From NCBI GenBank assembly GCA_947303225.1, contig CAMYXG010000032.1, positions 1 to 11,224 of the forward strand: DNA of 11,224 nucleotides. The letters are read 5' to 3'. Origin of the DNA: an uncultured Caryophanales bacterium. Its GTDB lineage: Bacteria > Bacillota_I > Bacilli_A > RF39 > UBA660. The stretch's first letter is position 1; each line of letters starts with the position of its first letter. Positions 7,615 through 11,224 of the stretch are shown piece after piece. The position numbers and the translations under genes are program-made. Under the pieces are notes generated by a model that searched no databases, was not told where the DNA came from, and was given only the letters and a program-made list of their open reading frames with translations.

Positions 7615-7638
7615 AAAAAAAAAGAGCATTATGCTCTT
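7615..7638 (-). terminator. Rho-independent terminator of efp, overlapping its stop codon
   Basis: On the minus strand AAGAGC and GCTCTT (7633-7638 and 7622-7627) form a 6-bp stem, extendable to 8 bp, around a 5-nt loop. The stem runs straight into a tract of nine T (7615-7623). The left arm consists of the last efp codons (Arg-Ala), and the TAA stop lies in the loop. Confidence 0.85.
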
Positions 7639-8186
7639 GATACATATTTTCCATCAGCAGTTGAAACAATAATTGTTTCCCCTTCTTCAATAAATAATGG
7701 AACTCTAACCATTAAGCCAGTTTCACATTCTGCATCTTTTAAAGCATTTGTAGTTGTATTTCCTTTTACAGCTGGTTCTGTATGTGTAACTACTAATTCT
7801 ACTTTATCTGGTAGGTCAATTCCTAAAACTTCTCCTTCATAACTAGTAATATATACTTCTAGATTCTCTTTCAATAATTTTGCTTGATCTCCTATATTAC
7901 TAGCAGGAAGTTCTAACTGCTCATAGCTTTCCATATTCATAAAATAAAATATATCATTCATATTATACAAATACTGCATTAATTGTTTCTCAATTCGTGC
8001 TGTTGCTACTTTAACACCAGCATTAAAAGTCTGTTCAATAATTGAACCAGTACGTAAATTTTTTAATTTTGCTTTTACGATTGCTGCTCCTTTTCCTGGT
8101 TTAACATGTTGCGTTTCTAATACTACATAGATATTGCCTTCATATGCAATTGTAATTCCATTTTTTAAATCATTTGTACTAATCAT
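7629..8186 (-). CDS. efp: Translation elongation factor P
   Basis: EF-P binds ribosomes stalled on proline runs and promotes peptide bond formation. The product is 185 aa, the normal length, with three beta-barrel domains: KOW-like domain 1 (about 1-62), the central OB domain (about 66-125) and the C-terminal OB domain (about 128-185, with the family signature near VVTHTEPAVKGNT). The domain 1 loop is HVKPGKGAA with Lys32 at its tip. This is the residue modified with 5-aminopentanol in Bacillus and by beta-lysylation in E. coli; which modification applies here cannot be seen. The start was set at the ATG at 8186, which gives the classic MISTNDLKNG opening. An in-frame TTG at 8201 would add five residues, but the Shine-Dalgarno GGGAG lies just downstream of that TTG, at correct spacing for the ATG. 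The gene lies 41 bp after rpmG. Confidence 0.97.
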   Translation of the reverse strand: MISTNDLKNGITIAYEGNIYVVLETQHVKPGKGAAIVKAKLKNLRTGSIIEQTFNAGVKVATARIEKQLMQYLYNMNDIFYFMNMESYEQLELPASNIGDQAKLLKENLEVYITSYEGEVLGIDLPDKVELVVTHTEPAVKGNTTTNALKDAECETGLMVRVPLFIEEGETIIVSTADGKYVSRA

Positions 8187-8205
8187 TTTCTCAACTCCCA
8201 ATATT

Positions 8206-8229
8206 AAAAAAATAAGATTATCTTATTTT
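8206..8229 (-). terminator. Weak AU-rich terminator between rpmG and efp
   Basis: A perfect 10-bp inverted repeat (8209-8218 and 8220-8229) gives, in RNA from the minus strand, AAAATAAG, a short loop, then CTTATTTT within a run of T. The left arm includes part of the rpmG TAA stop. The stem is nearly all A/U, so it may only attenuate transcription; no other convincing efp promoter is seen in the short gap, so efp may depend on read-through. Confidence 0.5.
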
Positions 8230-8392
8230 ATTTTTTCTCCTTATGTACTGTGTGCTTTCTACATCTAGGACAGTATTTATTCATTTCAAGACGGTCTGTT
8301 GTATTTCTAACATTTCTTGGTTCTCTATAATTTTCTTCTTTGCATTCACTACATACTAGAGTTTTATATTGTCTATTTCCTACTTTAGCCAT
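8228..8392 (-). CDS. rpmG: 50S ribosomal protein L33
   Basis: The 54-aa product begins MAKVGNRQYKTLVCSECKEE. It is a small basic zinc-ribbon protein of the large ribosomal subunit. Two CxxC pairs (Cys14/Cys17 and Cys41/Cys44, in VCSEC and YCPRC) would bind zinc, so this is the zinc-containing (C+) form rather than the cysteine-free paralogue that Bacilli express under zinc limitation. The phrases RNTTDRLEMNKYCPRCRKHT match the family closely. A very strong ribosome binding site (AAGGAGGG, 8400-8407) lies 7 nt ahead of the ATG, and a consensus-like promoter lies just upstream. efp follows in the same direction. Confidence 0.96.
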   Translation of the reverse strand: MAKVGNRQYKTLVCSECKEENYREPRNVRNTTDRLEMNKYCPRCRKHTVHKEKK

Positions 8393-8421
8393 TTTTCTTC
8401 CCTCCTTACACGTCTATCAGT

Positions 8422-8449
8422 ATTATAACAGAATTTTCTTATTTTGCAA
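8422..8449 (-). promoter_or_regulatory. Predicted sigma-A promoter of rpmG
   Basis: On the minus strand -35 TTGCAA (8444-8449) and a perfect -10 TATAAT (8422-8427) are separated by 16 bp. The -35 box lies inside a perfect 10-bp palindrome, TTTTGCAAAA (8442-8451), which could be chance in AT-rich DNA or a small operator. The start of transcription would be about 25 nt upstream of the rpmG ATG. Confidence 0.6.
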
Positions 8450-8465
8450 AAGTTTTTTCTATTTA

Positions 8466-8705
8466 TTAAGGAATTCTGTTTATTTTTTCCTCTACAATAG
8501 GTTCTTTAGTAAATTCTTCTTCTATTTTTTCTGGATCAATTGGTTTAAATACATCTTCTGCTTTTACTTCTATTTCTTTAAAATCTGTCATTTTTCCTAT
8601 TTGAGATTGTCTTTTAACACGTTCACTTTGACATGTATTCATCGCACTAATTAATGTAAAAGCTAAGATGGTAGGTAAAAATGCTTTTAAGTTTTTGATT
8701 GACAT
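8466..8705 (-). CDS. Small membrane-anchored or secreted protein of unknown function
   Basis: A 79-aa product I do not recognise. Residues 7-22 form one hydrophobic segment (AFLPTILAFTLISAM), followed by a cysteine (Cys25) and a charged, Lys/Glu-rich tail with EIEVKAEDVFKPIDPEKIEEEF. The sequence before the cysteine (AMNTC) is not a proper lipobox, so a lipoprotein is doubtful; a signal anchor or signal peptide is more likely. The start is supported by AAGGAG (8715-8720) 9 nt upstream and by a near-consensus promoter, which make this a real gene despite its size. It lies between the penicillin-binding protein gene and rpmG. A link to envelope growth is only suggested by location. Confidence 0.68.
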   Translation of the reverse strand: MSIKNLKAFLPTILAFTLISAMNTCQSERVKRQSQIGKMTDFKEIEVKAEDVFKPIDPEKIEEEFTKEPIVEEKINRIP

Positions 8706-8731
8706 TTCTCACCACTCCTTTTAATGGCACT

Positions 8732-8760
8732 ATTATATCATATTTTTAATCTTATTTCAA
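8732..8760 (-). promoter_or_regulatory. Near-consensus promoter of the 79-aa gene, overlapping the PBP stop codon
   Basis: On the minus strand -35 TTGAAA (8755-8760) matches five of six consensus bases, and -10 TATAAT (8732-8737) is perfect, with a 17-bp spacer. The -35 box contains the TGA stop codon of the upstream penicillin-binding protein gene, so the small gene can be expressed independently of it. Confidence 0.65.
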
Positions 8761-9866
8761 TATCCGTACATAGCATAGTATATGTCTGATACTCTTTGAG
8801 TAATTCGATAAGTAACTAAAGAAGCAAAATTAGTTCCAGAATTAGGATGAGAAGAGTCAGGTGATGTTACAATAATACTCATCTTAGGGTTTTCATATGG
8901 TGCATACCCAATGAATGAACTTGTGATGGTTTCGGTATCAATATGACCATCATTATCAGTATCTAAGAAGCTTTGTGATGTTCCTGTTTTTCCAGCAGGA
9001 TGCATCACTGGATTCATATATCCTACTCCATATCCTCCTTGTGAGTTCAGAACAGCAATAAAGCCTTCTTTTACTCTATTCATATATTCTGGTTTTGTAT
9101 CAATGGTATTTAGAACTGTTTTTTCTACATTTTGTTCTAGTTCTCCTATTTCATCATTACTACTAGATGAATGAATTTCTTTTAATAAATGCGGTTTTAA
9201 TCTTTCTCCTCCATTTGCAATAGTTGAAATGTATTGAGATAGTTGAATTGGAGTATAGGTTTCATATTGTCCCATAACAAAGTCTAATAAATTACCTGCT
9301 GCCTTGTCTTTAGAAGAATATCCATTACTTTCTATTGGCAAATCAATCTCTGTTTTAACTCCTAATCCAAAAGAATGATACATATTTCTGTAAACGTCAA
9401 AGGAATGTTGTTTAAAGTATAGTGGCATATCTCGATAATATTCTTGGCCATTTACTCGAATAGCAGTTTTAAATTGGTATACATTACTAGATTTAGCTAG
9501 AGCCGTTATATCGTCAATCACTCCTAAGTTATCTACAGAAGAACATTTTTCTTTTGGAATTCCTGCTATTTTTACACATTCATCTAGCATCTTTTCTCCA
9601 ATATGAATTGCTCCTTCATTATATCCTACTAACATAGAAGCTCCTTTTACGACACTTCCTGGAGTAATCGGTGACATTAAAATACTAGTTGTATTATCGA
9701 TTATTTCTCCATTCACAATTCTTTTACTTGCCATTGCTAGTATTTCACCTGTCCTTGGATCTTGAATAATTACACTAGAATGATCATAATATTCTGTATT
9801 TGCTTCATATTTAGCATTTCTTATTTGTTCTGTTAAAATGCTTTCCACTGCTTGTTGTAAATTCAT
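8757..9866 (-). CDS. C-terminal transpeptidase fragment of the interrupted class B PBP
   Basis: The first in-frame ATG after the TGA (9866) opens a 369-residue product holding the whole catalytic core: PGSVVK (Ser71), SSN (126-128) and KTGT (293-296). No Shine-Dalgarno sequence lies at working distance from this ATG, and the 73 codons between the TGA and the ATG encode well-conserved family sequence. Independent translation is therefore unlikely, and without a membrane helix or signal peptide the product would stay in the cytoplasm. Confidence 0.5.
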   Translation of the reverse strand: MNLQQAVESILTEQIRNAKYEANTEYYDHSSVIIQDPRTGEILAMASKRIVNGEIIDNTTSILMSPITPGSVVKGASMLVGYNEGAIHIGEKMLDECVKIAGIPKEKCSSVDNLGVIDDITALAKSSNVYQFKTAIRVNGQEYYRDMPLYFKQHSFDVYRNMYHSFGLGVKTEIDLPIESNGYSSKDKAAGNLLDFVMGQYETYTPIQLSQYISTIANGGERLKPHLLKEIHSSSSNDEIGELEQNVEKTVLNTIDTKPEYMNRVKEGFIAVLNSQGGYGVGYMNPVMHPAGKTGTSQSFLDTDNDGHIDTETITSSFIGYAPYENPKMSIIVTSPDSSHPNSGTNFASLVTYRITQRVSDIYYAMYGY

Positions 9867-10085
9867 ATCAATACTTAAAACGATATCTTTTCCCCTGCTT
9901 CCTTCTTTTATCAGTTTTGTTTCATGAGAATTTACTACTTCATATATTGCTTTTTTTCCATGAAGATACTCTTCATATTCTTTCTCAATATAACTTAATC
10001 CTACTCTATCATTTAAACTATATCCCTTTTCTAAATAATAATCTTTCTCTTCAGCAGGAATACCTTGAGTAGTTGTTGAAACGGT

Positions 10086-10811
10086 TCATAACATACTTTT
10101 AAAAGTATCTCCATAAGGATACACTCTTTCCCAATCAATCTTTGTATTAAATCCGTTTAATTGATCATTATTTTCTGAGATATAAGCATATTCTTGATCT
10201 GTAACATCGCTCTTTATAATTTTTTCTTCATATGTATATCCTTTATTCATTAAATAGAATAAATAGGCTATTTTTTGTTCTTCTTCACTAAAGGCAATAT
10301 CTTCTTCTTTAATTCTAGCTATTTTTAATTCTTCTAAATCACGAGGAGTCATTTTTCTTTGACTCACTTTTTCTCTTTCTTTTTCTGTTACTAACTTATC
10401 ACATTTTTCTTTTTCTTTTACATAATAATATTCTCTTTTTGCACGATTTGTTATCCTATGATAATCAATATCAATATGATTTGAAACTTTTTTAGCTGCC
10501 TCAATCATTTCTTGATTAGTCATTCCTTTTCTTTTTTGAAATGTAATTGTTTTCAATGATTTATTATCAACAATAATATTATAATTTCGATCATAAATTC
10601 TGCCTCTAGGAGTACTTGTTCCAGATACTGTAGTATACGTTAATTTGGCTAATTGCTTTGAATAATCATCTTGATGTATAATCATTACATCCATTATTTT
10701 TATCATTAAAATTGTAAAAGCACATATTGTTCCTAAAAAGATGATTAGTAATCGATGTTGTAATATTTTTTCATAATTGAATTTTTTCTTTTTTTTGTTT
10801 CGTCTTCTCAT
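10086..10811 (-). CDS. N-terminal fragment of the interrupted class B PBP
   Basis: If the TGA is real and read as stop, translation yields 241 residues: cytoplasmic basic tail, membrane helix, PBP-dimer motif and part of the pedestal, ending FKSML. It has no catalytic domain and would be an inactive membrane stub. The same frame is open back to an ATG at 10919, but the extra 36 residues do not resemble the family and overlap the divergent plus-strand gene. Confidence 0.6.
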   Translation of the reverse strand: MRRRNKKKKKFNYEKILQHRLLIIFLGTICAFTILMIKIMDVMIIHQDDYSKQLAKLTYTTVSGTSTPRGRIYDRNYNIIVDNKSLKTITFQKRKGMTNQEMIEAAKKVSNHIDIDYHRITNRAKREYYYVKEKEKCDKLVTEKEREKVSQRKMTPRDLEELKIARIKEEDIAFSEEEQKIAYLFYLMNKGYTYEEKIIKSDVTDQEYAYISENNDQLNGFNTKIDWERVYPYGDTFKSML

Positions 10812-10877
10812 CCACTTTTCACCTAATACTAGTTTATCACATATTTCTTTTAAAAATTCATATATTTTTCTTGAGAG

Positions 10878-11138
10878 GTGATATTTATTTATCGTGAGTT
10901 TATTAAAAAACATATTCATGAACTTACTCCCAATGATTTAGAAGAATTTGCGAAGAAAAAAAATATTCAATTTACTAATGACGAATTAATTATTATTTAT
11001 CAATTTATTCAATATCGTTATCAGGATTTATTAGATGAAAATATAAAAGTATTTGAAGAAATCAATGGAAAAGTTAATCCAACTTTATATAAACAATTAT
11101 TACATTTATATATTGAATATAAGCAAAAATACTTATAA
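10878..11138 (+). CDS. Small DUF2624-like cytoplasmic protein
   Basis: The frame encodes about 83-86 residues, charged and mostly helical, without signal peptide or membrane segment. The order of motifs (REFIKKHIHELTPNDLEEFA, then KKNIQFTNDELIIIYQFI, then INGKVNPTLYKQL) follows the pattern I recall for DUF2624 proteins such as Bacillus YqfT, whose function is unknown. The start is uncertain. GTG at 10878 lies inside the strong Shine-Dalgarno match GAGGTGAT (10875-10882), so it cannot easily be used with that site; ATT at 10887 is in frame at better spacing, and there is no in-frame ATG anywhere in the gene. It diverges from the penicillin-binding protein gene and is followed directly by a terminator hairpin. 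Confidence 0.75.
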   Translation: MIFIYREFIKKHIHELTPNDLEEFAKKKNIQFTNDELIIIYQFIQYRYQDLLDENIKVFEEINGKVNPTLYKQLLHLYIEYKQKYL

Positions 11139-11164
11139 AAAGAAACAGTTAATCCTGTTTCTTT
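11139..11164. terminator. Bidirectional terminator between convergent genes
   Basis: AAAGAAACAG (11139-11148) and CTGTTTCTTT (11155-11164) form a perfect 10-bp stem with a 6-nt loop. On the plus strand it begins right after the TAA of the DUF2624-like gene and ends in CTTTATTCTTTCT; on the minus strand it ends in a run of T (11137-11141). It therefore serves both converging genes, and the TAA of the minus-strand gene sits in its loop. Confidence 0.85.
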
Positions 11165-11224
11165 ATTCTTTCTAATAAATCATTTTTAAATTCTTTTTCT
11201 TTTATCATTTCTATCTCATATTTA
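11149..11224 (-). CDS. C-terminal end of an unidentified gene (partial)
   Basis: An open minus-strand frame of 24 codons runs from the window edge to a TAA at 11149-11151 (visible end IKEKEFKNDLLERIKKQD). The composition is charged and helix-like and matches the codon usage of the neighbours, and the stop falls in the loop of the terminator, as it does for efp. These points support a real gene end, but too little is visible to name it. Confidence 0.5.
   Translation of the reverse strand, partial: KYEIEMIKEKEFKNDLLERIKKQD

Larger units (their letters stand above)
8757..10811 (-). pseudogene. Class B penicillin-binding protein (transpeptidase), interrupted by in-frame TGA
   Basis: Reading through one TGA (10086-10088) gives a continuous 684-codon frame, normal for a monofunctional peptidoglycan transpeptidase (PBP2/PBP2b/FtsI group) that cross-links the wall outside the membrane. 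In order it shows a basic N-terminus (MRRRNKKKKK), one membrane helix (about 20-44), the PBP-dimer signature TPRGRIYDRNYN (about 67-78), a lysine-rich pedestal region, and then TVSTTTQGIPAE right after the TGA. The transpeptidase domain has PGSVVK (Ser386, Lys389), SSN (441-443) and KTGT (608-611), so all three active-site motifs are intact. The start at 10811 was preferred over the ATG at 10919 because AGGTG lies 8 nt upstream of it and the longer version would overlap the divergent gene. The family normally has a glycine at the TGA position (FKSxLGxVS), so one G-to-T change from GGA explains it. It is a recent nonsense mutation or a sequencing error rather than a decayed gene. Confidence 0.85.

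Noticed and set aside
8187..8201. TTG start for efp at 8201
   Set aside because: It would place the Shine-Dalgarno GGGAG inside the coding region; the ATG at 8186 gives the standard EF-P N-terminus.
8340..8654. Plus-strand Phe/Tyr-rich open frame
   Set aside because: It runs antisense over rpmG, its promoter and the 79-aa gene, and its composition is that expected from the complement of A-rich coding DNA.
8631..8705. Lipobox in the 79-aa protein (cysteine after the hydrophobic segment)
   Set aside because: The residues before the cysteine are A-M-N-T, which do not fit the [LVI][ASTVI][GAS]C pattern.
10086..10088. TGA recoded as glycine (as in SR1/Gracilibacteria) or as tryptophan (Mycoplasma code)
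   Set aside because: ftsK and the PBP gene both end naturally at TGA, tryptophan is coded by TGG throughout, GGA is used freely for glycine, and this is the only in-frame TGA seen in a real gene.
10812..10919. ATG at 10919 as start of the PBP gene
   Set aside because: It would overlap the divergent gene and add 36 residues unlike the family; ATG at 10811 has a ribosome binding site and begins with the usual basic tail.

Overview
The window looks like chromosomal DNA from a very AT-rich, low-GC Gram-positive bacterium, probably an uncultured gut Bacilli lineage (RF39-, Erysipelotrichales- or Mollicutes-related). The grounds are A/T-ending codons throughout, strong AGGAG-type ribosome binding sites, a Bacillus-like EF-P (Lys32), a four-cysteine ribosomal protein L33 and a SpoIIIE-like FtsK. 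Tryptophan is coded by TGG, and TGA ends at least two genes, so this is not the Mycoplasma code. The lineage is an inference from style, not from a search.

Nearly everything is on the minus strand, so the window is best read from right to left. At the right end is the tail of a minus-strand gene (11149-11224). It faces a small plus-strand gene resembling DUF2624 (10878-11138), and a two-way terminator lies between them. Diverging from the latter is a class B penicillin-binding protein (8757-10811) that carries all the transpeptidase motifs but is split by an in-frame TGA at 10086-10088. Next come a 79-aa membrane-anchored protein of unknown function (8466-8705), rpmG (8228-8392), efp (7629-8186) and a 256-aa two-helix membrane protein of DUF3592-like type with a SHOCT-like tail (6763-7533).

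The left 60% is an apparent operon: ftsK/spoIIIE (4418-6658) followed, with gaps of only 13-21 bp and no terminators, by three tandem paralogous genes for secreted multidomain proteins (2830-4404, 701-2809, and 1-679, which runs off the window). Each starts with the same signal peptide and a roughly 110-residue InlB/flg_new-like domain, then a low-complexity linker and a bacterial Ig-like (BIG2) domain. The C-terminal payloads differ: a beta-propeller-like region in the first, a second flg_new repeat plus a GQSNM esterase (SASA/SGNH) domain in the second, and an unseen one in the third.

The most unusual signal is in this array. 392 bp covering the 5' ends of two paralogues appear identical base for base, although the rest of the genes has diverged. 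A different segment, in the BIG2 domain, is identical between another pair. This mosaic points to recent gene conversion or duplication and to a surface-protein family that swaps payloads behind a constant front end. The second notable item is the nonsense codon in the penicillin-binding protein gene.
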